Of a stretch of DNA of 64,000 bases, positions 37,986-47,256 are shown in pieces. Position numbers and translations under genes: made by a program. The stretch's first letter is position 1. Each line of letters begins with the position of its first letter. Under the pieces are notes generated by a model, which worked only from the letters and a program-made list of their open reading frames with translations, made no database searches and had not been told where the DNA came from. This DNA comes from Pseudovibrio denitrificans JCM 12308 (GTDB taxonomy: Bacteria; Pseudomonadota; Alphaproteobacteria; Rhizobiales; Stappiaceae). The stretch lies in NCBI RefSeq assembly GCF_001310815.1, contig NZ_BAZK01000011.1:155939-219938 (forward strand). Direction: 5' to 3'.

Positions 37986-39149
37986 TTAGCTCCACCCGCC
38001 TTTGTAGGTCTTGTAGAAGATGTGCTTACCGATGCGCTTTTTACGCTGCATAGTTGGGGCCCAGTTCGGACGAACATAAGTCGCATGATAGTGAGTGGAA
38101 GCGTCCACGGCTGGGATGCTCACTTCACCATTCACGATCTGCTGTGCGATCTTTTTCGCTTTTGCCCATGGGCCAGCTTCCGTCACGCGCTCAGGAATGC
38201 CATCACAGGCAAAGGAGAACTGACAAGCGTTCTTCATGCTCTTGTTCTGATAAACCACACCACAAACCGTGTTCGGGTAAGCAGGGTTCTTCAGACGGTT
38301 GAGAACAACCTGTGCCACCGCAATCTGGCCGTCACGCGGCTCACTGCGGGCTTCAAAGTAAATCGCTTCCGCCAGGCAGCGCATTTCGGTCTTGGAGTTC
38401 TTCACCGAGCTTGGCAGCTGGCGCATGTACCACCAGTGCGGATTGGTCTCGGAGTAAGATGCCAGCTCTTTGTCTGAAAGCTGCGGCTTGCCGGAAGGCG
38501 TAATGGACACCTGCGGCTTGTTCAGCAGCGCATCAAACGGAGCTTTGTCTGTCTGTGGTGTTGCTGGCGCATAAGCGGTTGCCAGCGCAATTTCATTTTG
38601 CTTGGCAATGGAAAGCGTCTCAGGCTGCTTTGGAGCGGCCTTGGCCATCGCAATCTGCTTGCGCGCTGCCAGAGCAGCTCGGCGCGCGGCTTTGCCAAGT
38701 GGAGAGTTGTCGGTCTGATCCTGTTCAGGAAGACCAGCCAGCGCATCCCCACCGTAATGCCCGTTGAAGGCCATCTGAGGAAGCTGGGAAACAAATCGAT
38801 CCGTGCTCTTTGGTTTGCCTGCGTTCTGGATGAAGGCAACAACGCGGCTCGGCAGGTTGGTGATTTGCATATCACCCTTGCCGGTGCGGTTCACCGCATA
38901 ACGTTGTGGTGCTTTCTCCTCAGCAGGCACAAAGTACTTCGCGAACTTCTGGCTGTCTCCTGCAGAAACAGACTGAAGCCACCGCGGTGTATCTTCGTCG
39001 AGGGTTCCGGTGAGTGCCGGAATATCCTGCAACGCAACTGGAGATGCAGCAAAGGTTCCAACTGCAAGCCCTGCAGCTAGAATAGGGTACTTAAAGTACA
39101 TGAGGACAGCACGGCGTCCTTCATTCTTCTTCATCCCATGGCCCGACAT
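37986..39149 (-). CDS. Cell wall hydrolase, SleB domain
   Basis: 387 residues from ATG 39149 (GGAG about 10 bases upstream; a TTG at 39170 is also open). An N-terminal hydrophobic segment (MYFKYPILAAGLAVGTFAAS) acts as signal or anchor. The middle is low-complexity, lysine/alanine rich. The C-terminal SleB/hydrolase_2 domain begins RCLAEAIYFEARSEPRDGQIAVAQVVLNRLKNP, with the catalytic Glu in YFEARSE, and continues CQFSFACDG and STHYHATYVRPNWA. In alphaproteobacteria this domain is a lytic transglycosylase-type peptidoglycan hydrolase used in envelope growth. Confidence 0.9.
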   Translation of the reverse strand: MSGHGMKKNEGRRAVLMYFKYPILAAGLAVGTFAASPVALQDIPALTGTLDEDTPRWLQSVSAGDSQKFAKYFVPAEEKAPQRYAVNRTGKGDMQITNLPSRVVAFIQNAGKPKSTDRFVSQLPQMAFNGHYGGDALAGLPEQDQTDNSPLGKAARRAALAARKQIAMAKAAPKQPETLSIAKQNEIALATAYAPATPQTDKAPFDALLNKPQVSITPSGKPQLSDKELASYSETNPHWWYMRQLPSSVKNSKTEMRCLAEAIYFEARSEPRDGQIAVAQVVLNRLKNPAYPNTVCGVVYQNKSMKNACQFSFACDGIPERVTEAGPWAKAKKIAQQIVNGEVSIPAVDASTHYHATYVRPNWAPTMQRKKRIGKHIFYKTYKGGWS

Positions 39150-39657
39150 ACGCAATCTACTCCAAATCAACGCCCAAAACTCAGCGCTTCTCAGTCCCTA
39201 AAAAGGGAACCCCTAACTCTGAGATCGACAGGATGAAGAAGCCCGATAAAATCACTCCCACCCGTCAATTTTCCGGATGAGCGTATTTTTCGCTTTTAAC
39301 CTTGATATAAAGTTAAGCCCGCCAAAACCCCAGTTATTCTGCCACAGTTCACGCCGCTGACAGTCAGCATATGGTTAATATGCAGGGGCAGTACTCACCA
39401 AAAAACTAGGGCTATTTCATGTCTGGGTGGATTTTTCAGCGGGCCAAAAATCATAGGAAATAAAAGGCGTCATGCAGAAAATGACACCTGTGATATCTTG
39501 GAGTGCCTGTAGGATATCAACACAATCAAAATCTTAACAAGATTAACCATAAGGCCTCTCGTTGAATCCACAACTCCGTTTTTCCTATGAAATTCTGCCG
39601 AGAAAAAATTCAAAAAAATTGTAGATAACGTAACGTCATTTAAGGCGAAAATGTGAA
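39150..39657. other. Intergenic region upstream of the SleB gene
   Basis: About 500 bases with no gene. The left part should hold the SleB promoter (minus strand). It is AT-rich and contains many TTAA motifs but no clean CtrA box. No terminator is seen for the NadQ-like gene that ends at 39658. Confidence 0.5.
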
Positions 39658-40702
39658 TCAGAGCAGGCTGACCCGCAAACCCGGAGCAGGGCGCTCCTTC
39701 AAAATGTCTCGCCGGAACCGGTAAAGCGCTGCTGGACGCCCGCCCGTAGCAGTTGAAGTTCCCCCAGTTTGCTCAACCAGTTGTCCTGTTTCGACAAGAC
39801 GGCGGAAGTTCTGTTTATGCAAATGCCGACCGGAAATCGCCTCCACGGTCTGCTGCAAATCAGTCAGTGTGAACTCCGGTGGCATCAGTTCGAAAACAAC
39901 CGGCCGATACTTCAGCTTCGCACGCAAACGGGAAAGGGCCGTTGCCAGAATGCGCCGATGGTCATGAGCAAGGCCTTCGCCAAGGTCGGGCAGGGTGCCA
40001 CGCTCAAGGGCTGTCGGTTGCTTGTCACGCAGGGCTTCATAGATCAGCCCGGAGCCATAAAGCAGCTCATAGCGATCCAGAACACGCTCCTCATCCCATT
40101 TCAGCGAACCAACGCCAAACGCCAGCTGATAGCGATCTTTCCGGCTGAGTTCCTGATAGGTGCGGGCATCATCATCCGGCCTCTTGCTGAAGGCTCCATG
40201 CTGGGGTGGATGATCTCCTCCAGCATCTTCGGCTGCCCACCGCGCCAGTCCTCCCATGGAAAGAAATCATACCATGGCCGCCATCGCGCGCCTTGTTTGG
40301 CCAGAAGCTTCTCTGACTCAGGCGTCTGGCGCGTCAAAGCCAGATAGCAACGGAGACCATATGTGGCTCACCCGCTTTCGCCAGCGAGTAACGCCCCCGG
40401 TCCCCAAATGTATAAAGCTGCTCCACGTGACCAATATGAAGAGCCGTCTGCTCCTCAACAAAAGCCCGCAGGCCCAATTCAAAGGTGCGGTGAACACGCG
40501 GATCAAACGGGCCCGATGGCAAACCGGAACGTTCGTCCTGCACTTTCTGCGGCACCGTCAAAACAAACGGCACTTTGTCTTTCACGGAAACGATGACAGC
40601 ATTCAGACCAATGCCGAGCTGAACAGGCTCCATGCCAGCACCTGGGCGGGCTGCATCTCCTGTTTCCATCGCATTGCTCATCAAAGTCTGCTCCGTGTTC
40701 AT
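39658..40702 (-). CDS. nadQ: NadQ/NrtR-like Nudix-winged-helix regulator, frame broken twice
   Basis: Three frames join after adding one base at about 40348 and another at about 40194, giving 348 residues. N-terminal half: a Nudix-like domain that has lost the Nudix box (GIGLNAVIVSVKDKVPFVLTVPQ ... SGPFDPRVHRTFELGLRAFVEEQT). Then a middle segment with WRPWYDFFPWEDWRGGQPKMLEEII, and a C-terminal winged helix (FTLTDLQQTVEAISGRHLHKQNFRRLVETGQLVEQTGG). This layout is that of the alphaproteobacterial NAD regulator NadQ, an NrtR relative that binds nad operators when NAD precursors are plentiful. Its ATG overlaps the phosphatase stop (TAATG). Probable ligand and target (nadABC) are inferred. Confidence 0.75.
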
Positions 40703-41226
40703 TAGGCAAGTTCAGCAAGGGCAGCAGGTTCAAGGGAGAACTGGTTGCCCTCAAAGGTCTCCGCTCCGCGGCCAATCTCTTTGATAGATTGTATCATGCG
40801 CCCATTTCGCTGCAAAAGAGTGTCTGCCAAAGAGATAAGCAGCGGATTTGGTGTCGCTACAGGAGAAACCTTGCGCAAATGCTGCGCCAATGCGCGTTCA
40901 TCAGCCTCCGGCAAAGCTGCACAGGTGATGATGTAAGCGGCAGCTGTCGACCGGCTCACCCCAGCCCAGCAATGCACCAGTAAGGAACCGTTTGCTTGAG
41001 CCTGCTCTGCAAAGGCCAGCAAGCGCTCCACATGCTCCACCTGAGGAGCAATCAGCCCGTCACGTTCCTCTGCAATGTCATTGAACTCCAAAACCAGATG
41101 ATGTGCTGGCTTTGGCTCAACCGGCAAAACCACATCTGTGCCCGGGGAAACGAGAGAAAGCACATGGGTCGGTGCTGCAACATGCAATGTGTCTTCCAGC
41201 TTGGAAAGGGGACACACATGCAGCAT
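40702..41226 (-). CDS. Tyrosine/dual-specificity phosphatase-like protein
   Basis: 174 residues with the P-loop phosphatase signature HCWAGVSRS (H-C-x5-R) near residue 92 and a general-acid loop candidate in EFNDIAEERDGLI. It resembles bacterial atypical dual-specificity phosphatases of alphaproteobacterial origin. Substrate unknown, perhaps a phosphorylated metabolite given its operon partners. GGAGG inside the upstream HD gene lies six bases before its ATG, and TGATG overlap couples the two. Confidence 0.85.
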   Translation of the reverse strand: MLHVCPLSKLEDTLHVAAPTHVLSLVSPGTDVVLPVEPKPAHHLVLEFNDIAEERDGLIAPQVEHVERLLAFAEQAQANGSLLVHCWAGVSRSTAAAYIITCAALPEADERALAQHLRKVSPVATPNPLLISLADTLLQRNGRMIQSIKEIGRGAETFEGNQFSLEPAALAELA

Positions 41227-41867
41227 CAGCGACCTCCGACAGCTTTGCGAGCTTCATTCAGCTCAGTAAACCGTGCAAGGAAAGCTTCCTGCGCATCCTT
41301 GGTCGGCAAAGGTGTGATGCTCTCCGCCAGGGCGTCCAGCTGCGCGGCACTCACTTTGGCAGGCTTTCCGAAAATCTTGTCAGCCTCTTCTTGGCTGAAA
41401 CCAGCCAGATGGATCGCCTCCAGATAAGCACTGATGATATCAGCCTTCTTGGCGAGTTTGGCAATGCTGGCTGGTAGATCAGCAGGCAAATCAAAGGCCT
41501 GGTGAATGGCATGATGCAGGCGTTCTTCAACGGCCTTATAGGTGCCACCCATCACGTTCTTGAAGGGCGAGATCATATCGCCGATCACATACTCCGGCGC
41601 ATCATGCAGCAGGATCGCCATGCGCCACTGAATGTCCAGATCAGGCTTCAGCATTAGTGCAATCTCTTCCACCACCACACAGTGCTGTGCAACGGAGAAG
41701 GCATGGTCGCCGATCGTCTGTCCATTCCACCGCGCCACACGCGCGAGCCCATGAGCGATGTCAGAGAGTTCCACATCCAGCGGAGAAGGATCGAGGAGAT
41801 TCAGTCTCCGGCCAGAAAGCATCCGTTGCCAGGCACGAGGAGAAGATGAGGAAAGCTCTGCACACAT
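41226..41867 (-). CDS. HD-domain 5'-nucleotidase-like protein (YfbR type)
   Basis: 213 residues. HD metal residues are in NGQTIGDHAFSVAQHCVVVEEIA, ILLHDAPEYVIGDMISPFK and AIHQAFDLPADLP; the N-terminal SGRRLNLLDPSPLDVELSDIAHGLARVARWNG is typical of the YfbR-like group that dephosphorylates deoxynucleoside monophosphates. No clear ribosome site at ATG 41867. Part of the ygfZ-HD-phosphatase-nadQ operon. Confidence 0.87.
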   Translation of the reverse strand: MCAELSSSSPRAWQRMLSGRRLNLLDPSPLDVELSDIAHGLARVARWNGQTIGDHAFSVAQHCVVVEEIALMLKPDLDIQWRMAILLHDAPEYVIGDMISPFKNVMGGTYKAVEERLHHAIHQAFDLPADLPASIAKLAKKADIISAYLEAIHLAGFSQEEADKIFGKPAKVSAAQLDALAESITPLPTKDAQEAFLARFTELNEARKAVGGR

Positions 41868-41917
41868 ATGTCAATCAAGCCAGTCGTCGGAGGTATCTAG
41901 GTTTCTAGCAATATCTC

Positions 41918-42759
41918 TTAGTCAGATGAAGGCCAGTTGAAGGTTGCCCACGCCTGAATGGAAGTGGAAAGCGTAACGCCCTCACACATCAGCGGCACAC
42001 CCGCGTCCACCGCTGCCTTCGCACGGTCCAGACGCAACATCGCCAGCCCAGCACCGCCTGCGGAAGATCCTAAAGCACCAACGCTCTTTTCGCCTGCCAG
42101 AACATCACTACCAGCAGCCGGAAGATCACTATCGGCGGAAACCTTGATGATGCGCTTACGGGCAGTGCCGCGGTGCTTCATGCGGGAAACAACTTCCTGC
42201 CCGATAAAACAGCCCTTGGAGAAGGCGATACCATTCAGGCTGTCCATGTCCGTATCATGCGGGAACACATCAGCAGCTGGAAATCCTGCCCACTTTGTGG
42301 AACGCCAAAACCAATCCGATGCGCATGATAATCAGCCTCAGATGCAGTCTCTTCGACTGCACCAGTCGCGATATAACGCAGGCCCATCTCTGCAAGGCGT
42401 GGATCCTGCGGCTTGTCTGCTGATAGGTCATCGCCCCACTCAGCAACCACATGAACCGCTTCATCAGCTGGCTCAACAGTCACTTTGGCGCGCAGCTTGT
42501 AGAAGGCGAGGCGCTTGGCAAACGCATCCAGCTCTTCAGCACTCACGTCAATCAGAAAACCATCCGTGCTCTCATCCGCAAATACAAAGAAGTCCCAGAG
42601 GATCTTGCCTTGCGGTGTCAGCAAAGCACCAAATGCGCTGGAGGTCGCGCTGAGTTCGCTCACATCACAGCTGACGAGATTTTGGAGGAACTCCTTGGCA
42701 TCATCGCCAAAAACCTTCACGAGCCGACGCGAAGTGAGAATGGTGCGTTCAGATGCCAT
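41918..42759 (-). CDS. ygfZ: Folate-dependent YgfZ/GcvT-like protein, frame broken near 42279
   Basis: ATG 42759 with AAGGA seven bases upstream starts ASERTILTSRRLVKVFGDDAKEFLQNLVSCDV, the YgfZ N-terminus. Frame is lost after GVPQSGQDF; one added base restores PAADVFPHDTDMDSLNGIAFSKGCFIGQEVVSRMKHRGTARKR, which carries the YgfZ signature K-G-C-[FY]-x-G-Q-E. Repaired length 280 residues. YgfZ binds folate and assists Fe-S cluster assembly or repair, for example of MiaB and related enzymes. It leads a probable operon with the HD, phosphatase and regulator genes. Confidence 0.9.
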
Positions 42760-43088
42760 GGGCCTGTCCTTCCAACGAATAAAACAACAAGAGTGTTTCA
42801 TAACCCATCCGCCAGCCTCACACCACGGAAAAAGAATTGTTTCTGTGGGTGAATCTGCTCCTGAAGTGACCACTCTTCCACGTGCGTTTGCAGCGATGTT
42901 TTCTGAAAAGATGAGGCTGGTAAAGAGAAAACCAAGGGCCTTGAGATGTTTATCCGAACAATCCAGTAATCCCATGTTTCTGGCAGTTTTCTGCAAATAT
43001 CTGTGATGTTTTGACGTCGCAAAACTGTCGTCTGCGTGAACTAACTCTTGCTGCACATTGATTTCAGTTCTTGATTCTGGAGATGCAC
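42760..43088. other. Divergent intergenic region, ygfZ / btaA
   Basis: About 330 bases. Apart from the candidate Pho box at 43014-43031 I see no gene, repeat or structured RNA. Confidence 0.5.
43014..43031 (+). promoter_or_regulatory. Candidate Pho box upstream of btaA
   Basis: CTGTCGT (43025-43031) matches the PhoB half-site CTGTCAT at six of seven positions; after a 4-base AAAA spacer upstream, ACGTCGC (43014-43020) keeps only the GTC core, three of seven. Total span 18 bases with cores 11 apart. It lies 58 bases before GTG 43089. In Sinorhizobium btaA is under PhoB control. Confidence 0.45.
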
Positions 43089-44345
43089 GTGACATCAACT
43101 ATCAGGCAGTCAAAGAAACGTTTGGATCGTGCAGTACATCGCTCAAAGCTGATCTCCATGGAAGGCGTGCTGGAACGCCTGTTCACTTTTGCTTTTAAAG
43201 GACTGGTCTACCCGCAAATCTGGGAGGATCCGGAGGTGGACATGCAGGCCCTGCAGTTAAAGCCCGACTCCAGAATGGTCACCATCGCCTCGGGTGGCTG
43301 CAACGTCATGTCCTATCTCACTGCCAACCCGCAGCAGATCACCGCAGTCGACCTTAACCGCGCCCATGTCGCCCTCAATCGCCTGAAGCTCACCGCTCTT
43401 CAGGAGTTTCCCGACTATGCCACCTTCTACCGCTTCTTCGGCGAAGCAGATGAGAAGACAAACATCGCGGCCTATGAGAAGTACCTCAAACCCGCCATCG
43501 ATCCCGAAACCATGGCCTACTGGGAGGGCAGAGACATGACCGCGTGGGGCCGCAAGCGGATTACCCTCTTTTCGCGGGATCTCTACCACCACGGCATGCT
43601 CGGCTACTTCATCGGCCTCGGCCATCTCATTGCGAAGGTCTATGGCGTCGATCTGACCAAGATGGCAGAGACGCAGAATGTAAAAGAGCAGCGGACGTAT
43701 TTTGACAAAACGCTGGCGCCGCTCTTCGACAAGCGCCTGATCCGCTGGGCAACCTCCAAAAAGATGTCGCTCTACGGCCTCGGCATCCCACCTGCACAGT
43801 ACGAAAGCCTTGCAGCAGAGGGCGGAGGGAACATGGCTGGAGTGCTCAAGCAGCGTCTGGAAAAGCTGGCCTGCGACTTTCCCATGGAAGAGAATTACTT
43901 CGCCTGGCAAGCCTTCACCCGCGGCTACGCCCCGTCAGAAAGCAGGGGTGGAACCGGTCCATCAGGTCCTCTGCCGCCCTATCTGAAGCCGCAGCACTTC
44001 CCGGAAATCCGTAAAAGAGCCTCCCGCGTGCGCGTTGTTAATCGGTCTTTCACAGAGCATCTGGATAATCAGTATGCAAACAGCCTTGATGCCTACGTCC
44101 TGCTGGATGCGCAGGACTGGATGACAGACAGGCAGCTGAACGATCTATGGGCAGGAATATCCCGAACGGCAAGAACAGGCGCACGCGTCATCTTCAGGAC
44201 AGCTGGCGAGCCAAGCATTCTGCCGGGCCGGGTGCAAGACGGAATACTGGGGCAGTGGACCTATGAGGCAGCGGAAAGCGCACGCCTCAACAAGCTGGAT
44301 CGCTCCTCCATCTACGGTGGTTTCCACCTCTACATCTATAACTGA
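43089..44345 (+). CDS. btaA: S-adenosylmethionine:diacylglycerol 3-amino-3-carboxypropyl transferase
   Basis: 418 residues from GTG 43089, placed six bases after GGAG 43079-43082 (the frame is open to TTG 43071). Family pattern: VYPQIWEDPEVDMQALQL, TIASGGCNVMSYL (SAM-binding strand), AVDLNRAHVALNRLKL, and the C-terminal GARVIFRTAGE with GGFHLYIYN. It transfers the aminocarboxypropyl group of SAM to diacylglycerol, the first step of betaine lipid (DGTS) synthesis at the inner membrane. Directly followed by btaB. Confidence 0.93.
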   Translation: MTSTIRQSKKRLDRAVHRSKLISMEGVLERLFTFAFKGLVYPQIWEDPEVDMQALQLKPDSRMVTIASGGCNVMSYLTANPQQITAVDLNRAHVALNRLKLTALQEFPDYATFYRFFGEADEKTNIAAYEKYLKPAIDPETMAYWEGRDMTAWGRKRITLFSRDLYHHGMLGYFIGLGHLIAKVYGVDLTKMAETQNVKEQRTYFDKTLAPLFDKRLIRWATSKKMSLYGLGIPPAQYESLAAEGGGNMAGVLKQRLEKLACDFPMEENYFAWQAFTRGYAPSESRGGTGPSGPLPPYLKPQHFPEIRKRASRVRVVNRSFTEHLDNQYANSLDAYVLLDAQDWMTDRQLNDLWAGISRTARTGARVIFRTAGEPSILPGRVQDGILGQWTYEAAESARLNKLDRSSIYGGFHLYIYN

Positions 44346-44372
44346 CAAGAATAAGCATGTGAGGGAAGTGAA

Positions 44373-45113
44373 ATGGCGAATGAAAAGTCCTCAGCCTCAC
44401 TGATGGATAAAATCTATAAGAACCAACGGCATTTTTATGATCTGACCAGAAAGCATTACCTTCTTGGCCGCGATCATCTCATCAAACACCTCTCAGCGCC
44501 GCGGGGTAGCACGGTGTTGGAGCTGGGCTGTGGCACTGGTCGCAACCTCATTGAAGCCGCACGGGCCTATCCAACCTGCCAGTTCTTCGGCGTCGACATC
44601 TCCTCGCAAATGCTGAAGACGGCAGAGGCAAACATTCACAAAGCTGACCTGTCCCACCGCATCCACTTGGCTCAAGGGGATGCAACCAGCTTTGATCCCT
44701 TTGAGAAGTTCGGCATCGACACGTTCGACCGCGTGTTCCTCTCCTATTGCGTCTCCATGATCCCGCCATGGGAAGACGCCCTGCGCAACGGCACCAAGCT
44801 TCTTGCAAAAGGCGGTCAGCTCTCAGTGGTGGACTTCGGTCAGCAGGAACGTCTGCCTAGCCTGTTCAAATTGATGCTGGAGAAGTGGCTCGGCAAGTTC
44901 CACGTGCTGCCGCGCGAAAACCTGCAGGATGTGCTGCACGATATCGCACAGGACCAACGCGCCAAGCTGCGCTTCCTGCCGCTCTATCGTGGATATGCCT
45001 ACTATGCGGAACTCGACAGCAGCTTCTACACGCGCTTCATGGAAAAGCCGGAGCAGATGGACCTGTTGGAAGCAGAAAACGAAAGCCACCGCGAAATCCG
45101 CAAGGCCGGATAA
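44373..45113 (+). CDS. btaB: S-adenosylmethionine-dependent N-methyltransferase of betaine-lipid synthesis
   Basis: 246 residues, GAGGGAAG before ATG. Class I methyltransferase: N-terminal KIYKNQRHFYDLTRKHYLLGRDHLIK, motif I VLELGCGTGRNLIEAA, motif II FFGVDISSQMLKTAE, motif III-like VFLSYCVSMIPPW. The context directly after btaA, with 27 bases between, identifies it as BtaB, which methylates diacylglyceryl-homoserine three times to DGTS. The lipid replaces phospholipids when phosphate is scarce. Confidence 0.92.
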   Translation: MANEKSSASLMDKIYKNQRHFYDLTRKHYLLGRDHLIKHLSAPRGSTVLELGCGTGRNLIEAARAYPTCQFFGVDISSQMLKTAEANIHKADLSHRIHLAQGDATSFDPFEKFGIDTFDRVFLSYCVSMIPPWEDALRNGTKLLAKGGQLSVVDFGQQERLPSLFKLMLEKWLGKFHVLPRENLQDVLHDIAQDQRAKLRFLPLYRGYAYYAELDSSFYTRFMEKPEQMDLLEAENESHREIRKAG

Positions 45114-45127
45114 TCAACCGCGCAAGC

Positions 45128-45158
45128 AAAAAGCCCACCAGAACCTCTGATGGGCTTT
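45128..45158. terminator. Terminator between btaB and the 45183 gene
   Basis: AAAAGCCCA and TGGGCTTT form a stem between convergent genes. Confidence 0.75.
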
Positions 45159-45182
45159 CATCAAACAGTCATCGCAACAGCA

Positions 45183-45848
45183 TTAGTCTCCGGCAATGAA
45201 GCTGCGGACGTCGCCATTCTTGGAGATGCCAAGGCGATAGAAGGTCCATGCGCCATAATCCAGCATCTCGTAGTAATCAGCTGCAGTAACGATTTGGTAC
45301 ATTTCAACCTTTTGAGAAGGGGTCAGGTCGTGCAAAGGATACCGGGCAAAATAGGGCCAGACATAGGTTTCTTCCTCTGTTCCCTCATTCAGCCGCAAGT
45401 ATCCAGCGGTGACGATATCCAGAAGGATAGCAAGGATCTCGTGCCCCTCACCATCACCAGAGCTGTCCTTCAGAAAGCCGACCGGATCACGAACCGGTGT
45501 AAACGACAGTTCCGGCGGTTGCTCTTGCTTGGCAAACAGCGGTGCCAGCGCAGAAACGTCACCACTACGGGCGATCTCGATCAGCGCCGCGCGCGTCACC
45601 TTCACAGCTTCTGGCAATCCTGTATCATCATAAAAGACTTCCAGTTTTGGCAGAGGAGGTTCTTCAGCAAACTCGTTGTCCAACGCATCTTCAAGACTGG
45701 TATCTCTGTTGAAATCTTCGTCCAACAGCGGAAATTGCTCAGCCTTGGGGCGCTGAATGCGAATCGTTTCGGTTTTGATTGCCTGTGTTGCAGCCATAGC
45801 CGGGGCTGAGGCGCAAAGTAACCCTATGATGAGTAGGCGAAAATACAT
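45183..45848 (-). CDS. Hypothetical secreted protein
   Basis: 221 residues; ATG 45848 with GGAG eight bases upstream. Signal peptide MYFRLLIIGLLCASAPAMA, cleaved after AMA. The mature part is acidic, with no Cys motif and no membrane helix. The segment SAKALFAKQEQPPELSFTPVRDPVGFLKDSSGDGEGHEILAILLDI and a conserved YLRLNEGTEEETYVWPYFARYPLHDLTPSQ resemble uncharacterised alphaproteobacterial periplasmic proteins. No function proposed. Confidence 0.75.
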   Translation of the reverse strand: MYFRLLIIGLLCASAPAMAATQAIKTETIRIQRPKAEQFPLLDEDFNRDTSLEDALDNEFAEEPPLPKLEVFYDDTGLPEAVKVTRAALIEIARSGDVSALAPLFAKQEQPPELSFTPVRDPVGFLKDSSGDGEGHEILAILLDIVTAGYLRLNEGTEEETYVWPYFARYPLHDLTPSQKVEMYQIVTAADYYEMLDYGAWTFYRLGISKNGDVRSFIAGD

Positions 45849-46019
45849 GAAGTGCTCCGAAACGGACGAGGGGCTTGTGTTTTGCCCCCTAGTTTAAGGG
45901 CTTGTAGGGAATCAAGGAAGAAACGACAGAATGCCTATGCACAAGCTAGAGGGCCTTTAGAGAATTTATAGGAAGATCTGACAGGTCTTCTGCGCAGTTT
46001 GGAAGTTTGGATTAAAGCG

Positions 46020-46652
46020 TTGAATATAGAACTCTTCATTACGGGTATGATCATCGGGCTCATCACGTCCGCGCCGATTGGGCCTGTAAACGTGCTGGCG
46101 ATCAGAAGGGCAGTGCACTACGGCTTTCTGCCAGGCTTTATTGCTGGCTTTGGTGCCGTGCTTGCTGATGGCGTGTTCGCCACCGCTGCGGCCTTCGGTG
46201 TGACAGCCATTTCAGAGTTTGTCGAAAGACACGAGTTCTACATCCAGACCATTGGCGGCCTCTTGCTGATCATCTTCGGTGTTGTCGTGTTCCGCTCTCA
46301 TCCGCACCTGAAAGGCGGCAGTGATGGCGGCCCAACAGTATGGCGCGGTATGATTGTCTCGTTTGCCATGACGGTCACCAATCCCGGCGCCATCCTCGGC
46401 TTCATTGCGATCTTTGGCTCATTGGGCGAACACGCCCCAGAGAAGGGCGACTACATCGGCGCGCTTGCGCTCGTCCTTGGTGTGCTGAGTGGTGCGCTCT
46501 TGTGGTGGGCGTGCCTGTCCGCTCTGGTCTCAAAGCTGCGCAACCGCATGAATGACAACTGGCTCTCCGCCATCAACCACGGCGCGGGCGTTGTTCTTCT
46601 CGTCTTCGCCGCGATCATTCTGGCAAAGGTCGGCTACGAGCTGTTCTGCTAA
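46020..46652 (+). CDS. LysE-family amino acid exporter
   Basis: About 210 residues from TTG 46020 (also open to TTG 45999; neither has a good ribosome site). Six membrane helices; LysE pattern GMIIGLITSAPIGPVNVLAIRRAVHYGFLPGFIAGFGAVLADGVFATAAAFG, followed by SFAMTVTNPGAILGFIAIFG. The family exports amino acids or analogues; the substrate here is unknown. Ends in a shared terminator. Confidence 0.87.
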   Translation: MNIELFITGMIIGLITSAPIGPVNVLAIRRAVHYGFLPGFIAGFGAVLADGVFATAAAFGVTAISEFVERHEFYIQTIGGLLLIIFGVVVFRSHPHLKGGSDGGPTVWRGMIVSFAMTVTNPGAILGFIAIFGSLGEHAPEKGDYIGALALVLGVLSGALLWWACLSALVSKLRNRMNDNWLSAINHGAGVVLLVFAAIILAKVGYELFC

Positions 46653-46674
46653 ACGCAGTCCTTTGAGTCAAAAA

Positions 46675-46694
46675 AGCCCCGATCAATCGGGGCT
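46675..46694. terminator. Bidirectional terminator
   Basis: AGCCCCGAT and ATCGGGGCT form a 9-bp stem, with A run before and T residues after, between convergent genes. Confidence 0.85.
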
Positions 46695-46717
46695 CTTTGA
46701 AAATCAGCTAAGCTGGA

Positions 46718-47005
46718 TTAGTGCAGTCGGCGCTCTAGAGAATAGTCACCGCGCTCAACGCGCTGTGGCAATTCCTGCGCGAATTTGGAAACGGCTTCTT
46801 CTCCGTAAAGAGAAACCAGATCCATCATGGCAGAGAACAGCGCTGCATGCGCAAGAGCTGTACTGTCGATGCCGTGAGATAGACCATCCTCCCAAGCTTC
46901 CTGAATGAAGCTCAGAGCCAGTCGGCGGATGTCTGCATCAGATGCATCGATCTCTTCTGTGAATTCGCCGGCGATAGCGTCGTCCTTGATCATGCTGGCT
47001 CTCAT
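46718..47005 (-). CDS. Small conserved hypothetical protein
   Basis: 95 residues, acidic, entirely helical by pattern (ADIRRLALSFIQEAWEDGLSHGIDSTALAHAALFSAMMDLVSLYGEEAVSKFAQELPQRV). No signal or membrane helix. Proteins of this make-up occur in alphaproteobacteria as uncharacterised short proteins. ATG 47005 follows AGAGGG closely. About 250 bases lie between it and the TIGR02301 gene's end. Confidence 0.68.
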   Translation of the reverse strand: MRASMIKDDAIAGEFTEEIDASDADIRRLALSFIQEAWEDGLSHGIDSTALAHAALFSAMMDLVSLYGEEAVSKFAQELPQRVERGDYSLERRLH

Positions 47006-47256
47006 GTCCCTCTATGTGCTGCTTCTTGTTATTTGCCGTTACATGTAACGGGCAAACGAAAACAAATGAAGCGTCGCATGCCTTATCTGTTAAACGGACG
47101 TTAACACGCGAAACGGCAGGAACAACCGACTCACTGATGTTTTGGTAAACTCGTCCAGAGCTTCTGTAAGTTATGGTTAATATTTGTGGCAAAGCCGAGT
47201 TATCCAAAAAACGCGCAATAATTGTCTGTGGAAAATGGTTGCAACCGGCTTTTTTA

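Noticed and set aside
47100..47256. Small RNA or promoter element in the spacer near 47100-47256
   Set aside because: Only an AT-rich stretch with a GTTAAC; no structure or terminator to support a call.
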